NCBI RefSeq assembly: GCF_001183965.1
Contig: NZ_LFZV01000001.1
Coordinates: 2,287,048 to 2,351,047, forward strand
Source: Bacillus sp. FJAT-27916
Lineage (GTDB): Bacteria > Bacillota > Bacilli > Bacillales > Pradoshiaceae
DNA length: 64,000 bases
Direction: 5' to 3'
The notes beneath the pieces were generated by a model. The model was not told where the DNA came from. It searched no databases and was given only the letters and a program-made list of their open reading frames with translations. Every line of letters begins with the position of its first letter. Positions within the stretch are counted from its first letter, which is position 1. The position numbers and the translations under genes were made by a program. Shown here in pieces: positions 35,746 to 44,459 of the stretch.

Positions 35746-36543
35746 GTTTTTTTCACCTATATACATTATATGTTCAGCTAAACTCAGTAAATCCTCTCGT
35801 TCACATACCTGTTCTGCAATATCTAACCAAGCATTTATAACCTCTGGGCTTTTCTTAAGGAGTTCTGGCTCACGAAGATATAAAAAACTTTCGCAATTTA
35901 GTAAATGAAGTTTTTTAAAATTGAATTGATTAAAAAATGGAAGAACATTTTTTGGAGAAATAAAAAAGTTATCTGAAAAGCCTTTTCCCGCAAAGTTTCT
36001 GTCTTCTACTATCATTTTTAGTTGGGATTTTCGCTCATTATCTAATATAAATTCAGGATTATGGATGAGATAGTCCCAAATGAATGAATAAGAAGAAACA
36101 AAGGCAACAAAAATCGTTCCTTTTGGCTTTAGCTTTTTTACGCATTCTCTAATTGTTTTCTCTCTATCATTCTCACTTTTAAGATGATACATAGGACCCA
36201 TACATAGCACACTGTCATATTGATGATCCTCAACAGTTGATAAATCACGACTATCGACTTGCAAACCTTTAAGAGGAAGACCAAGCTCTGTTGCCTTTTT
36301 CAATGCAAAGTCTACATTCTTTTGTGAAAGGTCAGCTAATGTCACATCGCATCCACGTTCAGCAAGATAAAGTGAATACTTGCCTGGACCACCACCGAGG
36401 TCCAATACTTTGTCATTAGGCTTAATATAACGGTTCATAAAACGTTTGCTTAGTTCAAACTCTACTTTGTGGCGATCAAGACGTTCCCACTCATTATTGA
36501 CTGATTCATCATAAAATCCCCTCACATTTTCCAAGCTATCCAT
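35740..36543 (-). CDS. Class I SAM-dependent methyltransferase
   Basis: 267 residues. Motif I VLDLGGGPGKYSLYLAERG, motif II VTLADLS, and DSVLCMGPMYHL as motif IV. The long C-terminal helical part is common to small-molecule methyltransferases. Substrate unknown. Confidence 0.82.
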   Translation of the reverse strand: MDSLENVRGFYDESVNNEWERLDRHKVEFELSKRFMNRYIKPNDKVLDLGGGPGKYSLYLAERGCDVTLADLSQKNVDFALKKATELGLPLKGLQVDSRDLSTVEDHQYDSVLCMGPMYHLKSENDREKTIRECVKKLKPKGTIFVAFVSSYSFIWDYLIHNPEFILDNERKSQLKMIVEDRNFAGKGFSDNFFISPKNVLPFFNQFNFKKLHLLNCESFLYLREPELLKKSPEVINAWLDIAEQVCEREDLLSLAEHIMYIGEKNE

Positions 36544-36590
36544 ACTAAATCCCCTTTTTCATTTATATTATTTTTTGAAATATAAATATA

Positions 36591-36690
36591 TTCCTTCTTA
36601 AGCTCAACTGCCCCTTAACTATAAGAAGTTCAACAGAAAAAGGCATTAATCCTTCTTGGATCAATGCCCCCTGTTTAAAGAATAAGAATA
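36591..36690. repeat. Cassette-array repeat, copy 12
   Basis: Tail CCTTCTTAAGCTCAACTGCCCC, GTTCAAC at 36628-36634 and hairpin GGCATTAATCC/GGATCAATGCC. A second hairpin of the other sub-type (TAGCTGGTCACAGCTC) follows at about 36698, so two units abut here. Confidence 0.72.
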
Positions 36691-36924
36691 AAAAAATAGC
36701 TGGTCACAGCTCATATTATTGGTGTAAAGACTTGTTCCAAGCCTATTAATCGAAAGCAGTAGTTAACGTAAATAAATTGAGTAACTAACTGCATAAACAA
36801 ATACGGCTGAAGACTTAGAAAATAATTAGACTCTAGGGTGTTAACCAAATATTGACAATTCAGTATGATTAGGTTGTACTTCAAGGATTTAAAAACAATC
36901 ACAAATGTATTGGAGGGAAATTAT

Positions 36925-38379
36925 TTGAAAACATTATTAAGCACAAAAAAATTAGGCTGTATTCTTCTGTTAATAATTCTTATTATGCCTATGTTTTCTG
37001 TCCTTGTGCACGCTGCTCAACCGTTTAAAACGGAAGATATTGATAAATTTGTCGCTGACTATTTAGAACGCAACGGGCTGCCTGCTGCATCCATTGCTGT
37101 CGTAAAAGACGGGAAATTAGTATATGAGAAAGGCTATGGTCACGATTCTGAAGGGATACCTATAACAGAAAAGTCATTAATGAGAATTGCTTCCGTATCA
37201 AAATCATTTACTGCATTTGCTGTTTTACAACTTGTTGAGGAAGGGAAAGTTCAACTGGATGACCCAGTTATCAACTATTTATCAGAAGTAAAACTTGACG
37301 ATTCAAGATGGGAGGAGGTTACAATACGTCAGCTTTTGAGTCACACATCAGGAATTCCAAACCCAATTATTCTTCCACCAGCGAGTAACTTAAAAGCAGG
37401 TGTGGACCGCTTGAATGCTTGGAAACTGAAAACGAATCCAGGAGAGAAATACTATTACAGCAACGCAAATTATTGGGTCTTAGCACGCTTAGTGGAAGAA
37501 GTAAGCGGAATAGAATTCACTCAATATCTTAAACAGAAGATTTTCTCTCCACTAGGAATGAATGACTCACTCACGACTGTAAATTCGGGGGATTTTGTAC
37601 AAGGGCTTCCCATAGGGTATGTAACAGCATATGGGACTGCAATACCCTGGACAGAACTTGAGCAAATGTTAATGGGCTCAGGAGGAATGATATCTACAGC
37701 ATCAGATATGGGGAAATGGCTTTCTATGCACACAAACGAGGGGAAAAATGAATTAGGTGAGTCATTATTAGCTAAAGAATTATTGGAAGAATCTTATTCA
37801 CCTCAACCTGGAAGTGAAAAATATGGACTTGGTTGGCAGTTAAGCTCACCAAATATGAAGCCAGCACGCATTTCACATAGCGGGGGCGAATTTACGTATC
37901 AAGCTCAACAAGATATCATTCCAAGTAGTGGCTATGCTGTTGCCGTTTTACTAAATAGCTCTACTCCTACTTTAAAACACGCATATGAAATCAGTTCAGG
38001 GATTATTCAATTGACAGAGGGGAAAGAGCCTGAATTAAAAGCGCCAGTACCTAAAATAATTGATTTATCACTTGGTGTAATGACATTGATTTACTTACTT
38101 TTAGGTACCAGAGGAATTTTGCGAAGTAAGAAATGGTCAGATAAACGTAAACAACATCCTAGTTGGAGATTTATCCTTCGGTTAATTCCTCAATTGGTTC
38201 CAACTTTATTAATCGGATGGTTGTTTTTTATTGTTCCAACGTTACAAAATAACAGTTCGACCACGATTGATGCATTCGGTCTTTATCCAGCTGGGATGTT
38301 CTTATTGGCGATTGTTTTCATCATTGGATTAGTTCTTACCATTTTGAGAGTCTATTATCGAATGATATTAGCCCAATAA
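36925..38379 (+). CDS. Serine hydrolase (class C beta-lactamase/PBP-like) with C-terminal membrane helices
   Basis: 484 residues. Signal peptide (1-31), SVSK as S-x-x-K nucleophile motif (about 92-95), YSNANY as Y-x-N, and HSGGE as the third motif. The last 110 residues hold three membrane segments. Such proteins are DD-peptidases or esterases acting on the cell wall. TTG start at 36925 behind GGAGGG. The only plus-strand gene within the array; its stop abuts that of the convergent GNAT gene. Confidence 0.85.
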   Translation: MKTLLSTKKLGCILLLIILIMPMFSVLVHAAQPFKTEDIDKFVADYLERNGLPAASIAVVKDGKLVYEKGYGHDSEGIPITEKSLMRIASVSKSFTAFAVLQLVEEGKVQLDDPVINYLSEVKLDDSRWEEVTIRQLLSHTSGIPNPIILPPASNLKAGVDRLNAWKLKTNPGEKYYYSNANYWVLARLVEEVSGIEFTQYLKQKIFSPLGMNDSLTTVNSGDFVQGLPIGYVTAYGTAIPWTELEQMLMGSGGMISTASDMGKWLSMHTNEGKNELGESLLAKELLEESYSPQPGSEKYGLGWQLSSPNMKPARISHSGGEFTYQAQQDIIPSSGYAVAVLLNSSTPTLKHAYEISSGIIQLTEGKEPELKAPVPKIIDLSLGVMTLIYLLLGTRGILRSKKWSDKRKQHPSWRFILRLIPQLVPTLLIGWLFFIVPTLQNNSSTTIDAFGLYPAGMFLLAIVFIIGLVLTILRVYYRMILAQ

Positions 38380-38886
38380 CTAGATCGTTAAAACCATCAA
38401 ATCCTCGTTAAAATACTGCCCATTATATTTAAGGGCATTTCGTTCTATCCCATAGATCTCGAATCCCAAGGATTTGTACAGCATCTTTGCTGAATGATTG
38501 TCAGATACGACTGTTAAGTTGATTTGTTCCAAATCATCCATATTTTTAGCCTTCTTTATTAGTTCAATCATTAGTGATTTTCCTATCCCTTGTCCTCTAG
38601 AGTCTGGTGCTACGTACAACCCGTAAACATTTGCTTTGTGACGGGTTTTGAGACTGTTTTCACGCATAAAAGTAACGATCCCAGCTAATGATCCATTGTA
38701 ATCAAAAGCACCTAAAACAAATTTATCCTTAACTGGTGCTAATCTCTCTGCAACAAATTCCAGTGAGAATTTAGCTTCTCTCTCATATGTAGAACCAAAT
38801 GCTTCTGGATTGTTTTTTAATGCACTCAATCGTACTTCTTGATACAACTTAGCATCAGACTTATTTAGAATGCGAATTGCCATCAT
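38380..38886 (-). CDS. GNAT-family N-acetyltransferase
   Basis: 168 residues. Acetyl-CoA loop VAPDSRGQGIGKSLM (motif A) and SDNHSAKMLYKSLGFEIYG (motif B) are intact. Start behind AAGGGG. Likely modifies a small molecule or protein amine; substrate unknown. Confidence 0.88.
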   Translation of the reverse strand: MMAIRILNKSDAKLYQEVRLSALKNNPEAFGSTYEREAKFSLEFVAERLAPVKDKFVLGAFDYNGSLAGIVTFMRENSLKTRHKANVYGLYVAPDSRGQGIGKSLMIELIKKAKNMDDLEQINLTVVSDNHSAKMLYKSLGFEIYGIERNALKYNGQYFNEDLMVLTI

Positions 38887-38961
38887 TCATTTCCCCTTTT
38901 AAGGTTATATTCTAATGAAATCATTTCACTCAACTTTGTAACTTTTGCAAAAACTGGGGTT

Positions 38962-39030
38962 ATTCTTCTTGTTCGACTAATCTGCCCGTTTCTTTCATAA
39001 GGGGTTCAACACCCCCTGATCGTTAAATGA
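38962..39030. repeat. Cassette-array repeat, copy 13
   Basis: Tail TTCTTCTTGTTCGACTAATCTGCCC, GTTCAAC at 39004-39010 and GTTAAAT at 39022-39028: both heptamers fit RYYYAAC and GTTRRRY, with only 11 bases between. Confidence 0.65.
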
Positions 39031-39035
39031 ATCCC

Positions 39036-39800
39036 CTAATGCTTTTTGGAAGCCTTAATGATAAATGTTGCAGGTACTAATTGTGCTCTTTGGGATGAAT
39101 ACCATCTTGAAGGATGATCTGCACCGACATTTTCAGGCAACACGACTTCATCTATGACCTTTTCAATTGTGAAGCCAGCTTCAATTAGTGTATTAATATA
39201 GGTGCTAAGCTTTCGATGGTATATAACAACATGATTATGCCAAGCCTCATTATATTCTGGCCCTTCAATATGATAAGATTTTTTAAAGGTAAAAGATGAT
39301 TGTGTATAAGCCAGACGGTCGTGAATGGGATGTTCCCAGCTAAAGATGAAAATACTGCCGGGCTTTAAATAGCTATGTATATTTAACAATGTACGGTATA
39401 AATCAACTGTCCACCCCAAAGCATAAATAGAGTAGGCAATATCGAAGTAATCCCTTGGTATTCCTGGATTTTTCTCCATTGGAGATTCAAATAATGATAC
39501 GTTAACTTGTTGATTACTCAACAAGTTTTTAGCGGTTGCTATTTGTTTGGCTGAAAAATCTAATCCCCATAATTCTTTAGCTCCTCGATCTCCCATATAT
39601 TGCAATGAATGCCCGCTCCCACACCCTATATCCAATACTTTATGACCGGCGATATTGCCAAATAATTCGAGTTGTTCTTCACTTAAAGAATAAGGACCAT
39701 ATTCGGGAAGAGCAGTTTTTCCGAAAAAACGTTCTGCCGACCTTTCCCAACTATCTTTATTCATATTCAAAATATCCGTGTTCGTTTCCAACCCTTCCAT
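39036..39800 (-). CDS. Class I SAM-dependent methyltransferase
   Basis: 254 residues. Motif I VLDIGCGSGHSLQYMG and DIAYSIYALGW fit ubiquinone/menaquinone-type methyltransferases. The C-terminus is basic (IIKASKKH). Start uncertain: ATG at 39800, with a TTG nine bases earlier. Eight bases from the heptamer of copy 13. Confidence 0.78.
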   Translation of the reverse strand: MEGLETNTDILNMNKDSWERSAERFFGKTALPEYGPYSLSEEQLELFGNIAGHKVLDIGCGSGHSLQYMGDRGAKELWGLDFSAKQIATAKNLLSNQQVNVSLFESPMEKNPGIPRDYFDIAYSIYALGWTVDLYRTLLNIHSYLKPGSIFIFSWEHPIHDRLAYTQSSFTFKKSYHIEGPEYNEAWHNHVVIYHRKLSTYINTLIEAGFTIEKVIDEVVLPENVGADHPSRWYSSQRAQLVPATFIIKASKKH

Positions 39801-39929
39801 TCCCTTCAACGATTATTTAATCAAAATCCTACTATGACATGACCGCTTTCAACTGTTAGTTATTCAAACAAGAATATAATCGCTTTTGTCTATCGAAACG
39901 ACAAAACAGAAGCTGAATCTCTGTATAGA

Positions 39930-40010
39930 AGGAACAATCTATACAAAAACACCCTAACAAAAAAGAGCTGATTTAGCCCTTGATATGGGAGTAATCCCCC
40001 TGTAGCTCAA
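39930..40010. repeat. Cassette-array repeat, copy 14
   Basis: CCCTAACAAAAAAGAGCTGATTTAGCCC, then TGTAGCTCAATG: the GAGCTGAT sub-type, with one good heptamer-like end. Confidence 0.5.
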
Positions 40011-40081
40011 TGTTTTTTTGTCCGTTTTGTTCTTAACAATGAAAAAAGCAAGGTCCCCTCCATTTAAATCGACGGCTCACA

Positions 40082-40612
40082 TTATACTACCTCGATAACT
40101 ATACTTTCATATAGCTTCTCATCAATATATACAAGGACTTTCCATATTCCTGCTGATGGAAATGTTAAAAGTGAAGGCATATTCACACTGCCCGGACTTA
40201 CTGCAGCACTCTTATAAAAGGTACTCGGGCCAGAAAGGACATCAACAACTTCCTTTGTCTCTTTTTTTATGGCCTTTACTTTCACTGGTTTATCGTAAAT
40301 GTTTTGTCTTCCAAAATAAAACCAAAAATATTTCTGTGGTTCTTTCGCGATAATTGGGAATGAACCTGTGAAACCTACGCGCTCTGTACTTCCCACAACC
40401 GTATACGAACCCTTTTCACCATCTTCATAGATAACGGAATGTTCGAAGGTTGGAGACAATTCCCATTCATTTTCTGAACCTTCATAAATAATCTCATCAT
40501 TATCTTCGTTTACTTTTTTATCTTGTTTTGATTTTTGAATGTCCAATACATTGCATGCAGCCAAAAGCCCGGTTATCGTAAACATGAAAAAAGCAAGAAT
40601 GTATTTTTTCAC
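40082..40612 (-). CDS. Lipoprotein, DUF4871-like
   Basis: 176 residues with lipobox LLAAC (Cys20). The body (GSYTVVGSTERVGFTGSFPII, KYFWFYFGR, MPSLLTFPSAGIWKVLVYID) resembles Bacillus DUF4871 lipoproteins. Function unknown. Confidence 0.7.
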   Translation of the reverse strand: MKKYILAFFMFTITGLLAACNVLDIQKSKQDKKVNEDNDEIIYEGSENEWELSPTFEHSVIYEDGEKGSYTVVGSTERVGFTGSFPIIAKEPQKYFWFYFGRQNIYDKPVKVKAIKKETKEVVDVLSGPSTFYKSAAVSPGSVNMPSLLTFPSAGIWKVLVYIDEKLYESIVIEVV

Positions 40613-40679
40613 TTAAATGACACTCCTCCCTCATAAATAAAGTGAATAAAACGGCAAAATATACTTCATTTCATTCTTA

Positions 40680-40730
40680 TGCAAACCTGCCCGGCATCAA
40701 TAATAAGGATTCAACATTCTTTGATCATGC
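40680..40730. repeat. Cassette-array repeat, copy 15 (partial)
   Basis: CTGCCCGGCATCAATAATAAGG, then ATTCAAC and a short arm. The right end is unclear. Last copy before the core-like region. Confidence 0.5.
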
Positions 40731-40781
40731 AAATCTCACCTATATTCTCTTGTATATATAAACTCTCTGTTAAAGGTCCTA

Positions 40782-41222
40782 TCAATCTAAAGCTTCTGCT
40801 TCCCAATCCTTTTCGAGAGCTTCATAGGATAAGATAAATTCCCTCAACCCAGAAGCCAATTCCTCCCTTTCACCGGTCTCATGATCCCAAAGGTACACCC
40901 TCTCGTCAATTCCCTCTTCCGTTCTCCGGTAGCATAAGAGATCTCCTGTCTCATCTTCCGCGATGGCAATTAAATCTTCTGGCATGCCTTCATCCCTTAA
41001 TTCATTGTTCTGGCGGACCAGGTCATCCCATGTTTTCTTCAGATTGGCGGGATCCTTAATCGGAAAAAACGTCCATTCATCCACCTGGGCATTATTCGTC
41101 AGCGTGAATAATTCTTTGTATTCTGCCGGTAAACGAATACCTAATTGTTCCTCTGCCCGATTAATCTCAGTCTCTGTCACACCCGGTTTTCTTGAATCTA
41201 CCCATTCCAGTACATCCTTCAT
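40782..41222 (-). CDS. SMI1/KNR4 (SUKH)-family protein, possible immunity protein
   Basis: 146 residues. The N-terminus VTETEINRAEEQLGIRLPAEYKELFTLTNNA is the SUKH signature, and CYRRTEEGIDERVYLWDHETGE the later strands. In bacteria these often serve as immunity proteins against polymorphic toxins. No toxin lies beside it, so it may be an orphan. Confidence 0.88.
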   Translation of the reverse strand: MKDVLEWVDSRKPGVTETEINRAEEQLGIRLPAEYKELFTLTNNAQVDEWTFFPIKDPANLKKTWDDLVRQNNELRDEGMPEDLIAIAEDETGDLLCYRRTEEGIDERVYLWDHETGEREELASGLREFILSYEALEKDWEAEALD

Positions 41223-41249
41223 TAGCTAAACATCCCTTCCTCCCAGTAT

Positions 41250-41822
41250 TCAATTATCCGCATAGCGGTCATAAACAGATTTTTGAAATTCATCAAACCT
41301 AATCTTCTCAAGCCCCAGCAACCTTTGGCCTGCATCATTTACCGCAATAACATGCCCTTTATCGTAAACAAACCAAGCGTCCATTGGGAATTCATAGATT
41401 AGCTTTCCTTCTGTGGCAGTCCGTTTATCTAAGGCTTCTGCCAAGTCCTTCCCAAAGCCGATCCCCATAAAGGAATAATAACCGCTTTCATTTTTGGAAA
41501 TGGCTACGACGTTAACCGGCCTTCCCTCCTGATAGACAGCTGCATACCAATCATCCGTTTTCTCAAGTGAATCATTTTTATTTTCCAAGAATGCCTTTGA
41601 ATAACGCCATTTTTGATGAAGCTTGCCAATTTGTATGTTCTCACTGGCAGAGAAATGAAAATCCTCATGATCCTCCGCTCGTACGGTTTCTAACACAGCT
41701 TCCACCAAATACTTTTCTGCATATTCCTTTGGGGAAGCCGCTTCAGGCGGATTAGCCTCCATGCATGAGGTCAATATGCTTATTAGCAGGACGGCCGTAA
41801 ACAAGGATATCCATTTTGCCAT
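41250..41822 (-). CDS. Lipoprotein (190 aa), function unknown
   Basis: Signal peptide with lipobox ILTSC (Cys20) and a soluble domain with a hydrolase-like beta pattern (WYAAVYQEGRPVNVVAISKN). The ATG at 41822 follows GGGAGGG. Twenty-seven bases upstream of the SUKH gene on the same strand. Confidence 0.7.
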   Translation of the reverse strand: MAKWISLFTAVLLISILTSCMEANPPEAASPKEYAEKYLVEAVLETVRAEDHEDFHFSASENIQIGKLHQKWRYSKAFLENKNDSLEKTDDWYAAVYQEGRPVNVVAISKNESGYYSFMGIGFGKDLAEALDKRTATEGKLIYEFPMDAWFVYDKGHVIAVNDAGQRLLGLEKIRFDEFQKSVYDRYADN

Positions 41823-41876
41823 AACAGCTACCCTCCCTTTCCTCTTAAGGCTGACAACCATTTACTTATCTTATGA

Positions 41877-41903
41877 TTGAATTATGCAGCAGCATGGTAT
41901 AAT
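41877..41903 (+). promoter_or_regulatory. Promoter-like sequence for the small RNA or leader
   Basis: TTGAAT (41877-41882) and TATAAT (41898-41903) with a 15-base spacer, just before a structured region that ends in a terminator. Confidence 0.5.
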
Positions 41904-41909
41904 ATGGAC

Positions 41910-42013
41910 GTACAAAGACAGTCAAAACCGGAGAGCTGGTTACTCTTTGGCACAATCGCCGCGAGCGGCGTACTAAAGCCACCCTCCCGCTTTACAGCAT
42001 AGGGTGGTTTTTT
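41910..42013 (+). ncRNA. Candidate structured RNA or leader, identity unknown
   Basis: About 104 bases between a perfect -10 box and an intrinsic terminator (CCACCCT/AGGGTGG then TTTTTT, 41979-42013). Two further stems are visible: AACC/GGTT and a nested CTTT...GCCGC/GCGGC...AAAG. No ORF. It lies about 100 bases upstream of brfA on the same strand and could be an independent sRNA or an attenuating leader. I do not recognise the family. Confidence 0.5.
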
Positions 42014-42116
42014 GTGTCTCTGGCTTAAGGAGACTATATCTTTGAAGCGGAACAGGTATTTTTCAGAAAATTATACCATACCCTTGCTTTTTTAAGGGGA
42101 AAATTAGGAGGAAAAC

Positions 42117-42329
42117 ATGATGAAGAAAAAGAAGAAAACCATCGGCGAGATGACGAACAGCCGTATGACATGGTCCATCAATCCGACAACCCGGGTCGTA
42201 AAGAATAAGAAGGGAAAAGGCTCCTACAGTCGCACGAAGTTCAAACATCGTGGAGACGGGGAGCTTTTTTCATGCATAAAAATAGCCCAGCGGTCATCCA
42301 AGATGACAGCTGGGCCGATAACCGTTTAA
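42117..42329 (+). CDS. brfA: BrfA-like ribosome rescue factor
   Basis: Small, very basic protein behind AGGAGG. The segment KNKKGKGSYSRTKFKHRGDGE closely resembles the functional core of ArfA (KNKKGKGSY...KHGNRG) and fits BrfA of Bacillus, which recruits release factor to ribosomes stalled without a stop codon when trans-translation fails. The full frame is 70 residues, but an intrinsic terminator (42219-42270) lies inside it, so most transcripts would end near codon 51 without a stop. This is the feedback design known for arfA and brfA: the product accumulates only when tmRNA is overloaded. Confidence 0.82.
   Translation: MMKKKKKTIGEMTNSRMTWSINPTTRVVKNKKGKGSYSRTKFKHRGDGELFSCIKIAQRSSKMTAGPITV
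42219..42270 (+). terminator. Terminator inside the brfA coding region
   Basis: GCTCC (42220-42224) pairs with GGAGC (42260-42264), with an inner CACG/CGTG stem, followed by TTTTTT at 42265-42270, 59 bases before the stop codon. It would produce non-stop brfA mRNA. Confidence 0.8.
42284..42320 (-). terminator. Terminator of the nucleoside hydrolase operon
   Basis: On the minus strand GCCCAGCTGTCATC pairs with GATGACCGCTGGGC, followed by TATTTTTA. Confidence 0.82.
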
Positions 42330-43249
42330 ATCACTCTGCTTAAGAAATGCTTCACAAAACGCTCTTCATCTACATCCACACACACATTAACGAGCGGTCT
42401 CCCTTGTGCATTCGGACAGGTCTTTCCTTCCCTTTCTCCTTCAAGCTCCACCCATAGACGTTCCGGCTTCAAGCTAACGAAGCTCTTGTCAATCGCCAAG
42501 CCGACCGCAAGCGGATCGTGGAGCGCACAGCCCTTAATCCCTGGGTTTGCTTTCTTGTAGAAGTCAATATAGAACTCCGTCATGTCAGCGAAGAAGGAGC
42601 CGAGCTCTTCCCCTTTTTCACGCCAGCCCTTCAGCTCCTCTGTCGGAAGCAAGGTTTGCATGGTCACATCAAGTCCGACAAGATAGAGCGGCAGATTGGA
42701 ACGGAAGACAAAGTCAGCCGCCTCCGGATCGCGGTGAATATTCGCCTCTGCATGTGGTGTGACATTTCCTTTCGTGTATACAGCGCCGCCCATGATGATG
42801 ACTTCCTCAAACAGCGGTGTAATCTCCGGTGCCTTTTGAAGGGCAAGTGCCAGGTTCGTCAGCGGACCGACGCAAATATACGTGATCTTGCCGGGCTTAT
42901 TTTTCACCTGTTCAATTAAGTAATCTACGGCATGCTGGTCACTATGGGCCATTTCATCCGTTGGCTCCTCATCGATTAAGTTGCCGAGGCCGTCATGTCC
43001 GTGTACGACATGAGGGAAGTCACCGTTCAAGCCTCTATTCAAGGTTTCCCCCGCACCTGCATAGACAGGGATGTCCGAACGGCCAAGCTTCTCAAGAACG
43101 AGCCGGGAGTTACGCGTTGCCTTCTCCACGGTTACGTTCCCGAAGCAAGTAGTAAGTCCAAGAAGCTCAATTTCTGGGGAATGCACGGCATAGGCAATGG
43201 CCAGCGCATCATCAATTCCTGTATCGACATCTACTATAATTGATTTCAT
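42326..43249 (-). CDS. Nucleoside hydrolase (IUNH family)
   Basis: 307 residues, full length. The calcium-binding DVDTGIDDALAI at the N-terminus, ITYICVGPLTNLALAL and IIMGGAVYTKGNVTPHAEANIHRDPEAAD are all in place. It cleaves the N-glycosidic bond of ribonucleosides for salvage. Its start overlaps the stop of the acyl-CoA dehydrogenase gene (ATGA), so the two are translationally coupled. A purine or pyrimidine preference cannot be told. Confidence 0.9.
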   Translation of the reverse strand: MKSIIVDVDTGIDDALAIAYAVHSPEIELLGLTTCFGNVTVEKATRNSRLVLEKLGRSDIPVYAGAGETLNRGLNGDFPHVVHGHDGLGNLIDEEPTDEMAHSDQHAVDYLIEQVKNKPGKITYICVGPLTNLALALQKAPEITPLFEEVIIMGGAVYTKGNVTPHAEANIHRDPEAADFVFRSNLPLYLVGLDVTMQTLLPTEELKGWREKGEELGSFFADMTEFYIDFYKKANPGIKGCALHDPLAVGLAIDKSFVSLKPERLWVELEGEREGKTCPNAQGRPLVNVCVDVDEERFVKHFLSRVI

Positions 43250-44400
43250 TCTGCTTTCTCCTCATCATCCTGTAGTATCTGGTTTGCGAGTAAGGCAAGG
43301 ACTGCATCATCCATCGGAGGATTGTGAAGCCCCGCTCTCACGTCGCGGAAATAGCGCTGCATGGGATTAGATTTCTTCAAGCTTTGGGCCCCGACGACCC
43401 TCATCGCCTTATCTACGATGCTGATGGCTGCATTCGTGACCGCATATTTGACGGCAGCGAGCTCGCCTGCCATTTCATCCCGTTCATCCGGTTTCTCATC
43501 CCAGCGGGCAGCGACCGCATAGAGGAAATGGCGGGCCTGCATAAGCTCGAGCTCGATATGGCCAATCTTTTCCTGAATATGGGGCAGGCTCGAAATCGGC
43601 TTTTGCAGGCTGTTCGGCGTATAGCTTTTCGCAAATTGCACGGCATAGTTCCGCGCACCTAGAGCGATGCCAATATAGCAGGCTGGAATATGTAAAAGCC
43701 AGCCGGTTCCTTTCTTTGGTGCTGCCTTTTCGACATAGTCATCCGCTTTGACGTGGACGTTCTGGAGAACAAGATCATGACTGCCTGTGCCTTCCATCGC
43801 AATCAAGTCCCACGTCTCATCAATGGACACACCTGCTAGATCTTTATGTACCATGAACCAGCCGACTGTTTCCTCCTCTGGAATCCAAGCACTGACTAGG
43901 AAGATATCCAATGCCGGAGCAAGTGAGGTGAAGGTTTTGCGGCCATTCAACACCCAGCCGTCACCCGTTTTCACGGCTGTCGTTTGCGGCCGGCCGCCTC
44001 TTGTCGGGCTGCCGGTTGCCGGCTCAGAGGCGGCCCTGTTCACTAATGCCCCTTTGGCAATCGCATGGAAGAACGCATCCTTTTTCGCCGGATCCCATTG
44101 CTGATTCTCCAAAACCTCTAAGATGGTCATATTATGCCAGCCAATTGCCAGGGAAGTAGAGCCGCAAGCACTTGCTATCAATTCCTGTCCATACAGGAAT
44201 GCCTGCAATCCTTCCCCGTATCCGCCATACTCCTTCGGCAGCGTCAATTTCGTATAGCCAATCTGCTTCAAATCCTCGATATTCTCAAACGGAAAGGCTT
44301 GATTGGCTTCATACTGAGGGGCCCTTTCCCCAAATGCCTTGACAGCGCCCTTCAAGCGCTTCATCACCTCAAGCTGCCTTATTTCCTTCTGTCCAATCAT
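43246..44400 (-). CDS. Acyl-CoA dehydrogenase-like flavoprotein (YdbM-like)
   Basis: 384 residues. Three-part ACAD fold: helical N-terminus (LTLPKEYGGYGEGLQAF), beta middle domain (AASEPATGSPTRGGRP, GWVLNGRKTF) and C-terminal helices (AMRVVGAQSLKKSNPMQRYFRDVRAG). The last motif also fits DszC-type flavin monooxygenases. First gene of an operon with the nucleoside hydrolase, an unusual pairing. Confidence 0.85.
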   Translation of the reverse strand: MIGQKEIRQLEVMKRLKGAVKAFGERAPQYEANQAFPFENIEDLKQIGYTKLTLPKEYGGYGEGLQAFLYGQELIASACGSTSLAIGWHNMTILEVLENQQWDPAKKDAFFHAIAKGALVNRAASEPATGSPTRGGRPQTTAVKTGDGWVLNGRKTFTSLAPALDIFLVSAWIPEEETVGWFMVHKDLAGVSIDETWDLIAMEGTGSHDLVLQNVHVKADDYVEKAAPKKGTGWLLHIPACYIGIALGARNYAVQFAKSYTPNSLQKPISSLPHIQEKIGHIELELMQARHFLYAVAARWDEKPDERDEMAGELAAVKYAVTNAAISIVDKAMRVVGAQSLKKSNPMQRYFRDVRAGLHNPPMDDAVLALLANQILQDDEEKAE

Positions 44401-44459
44401 CCATCTATCACCCTTTCTAAACCTGCGTCACTACCAACTACTAACCTCTATAGGGAAAA

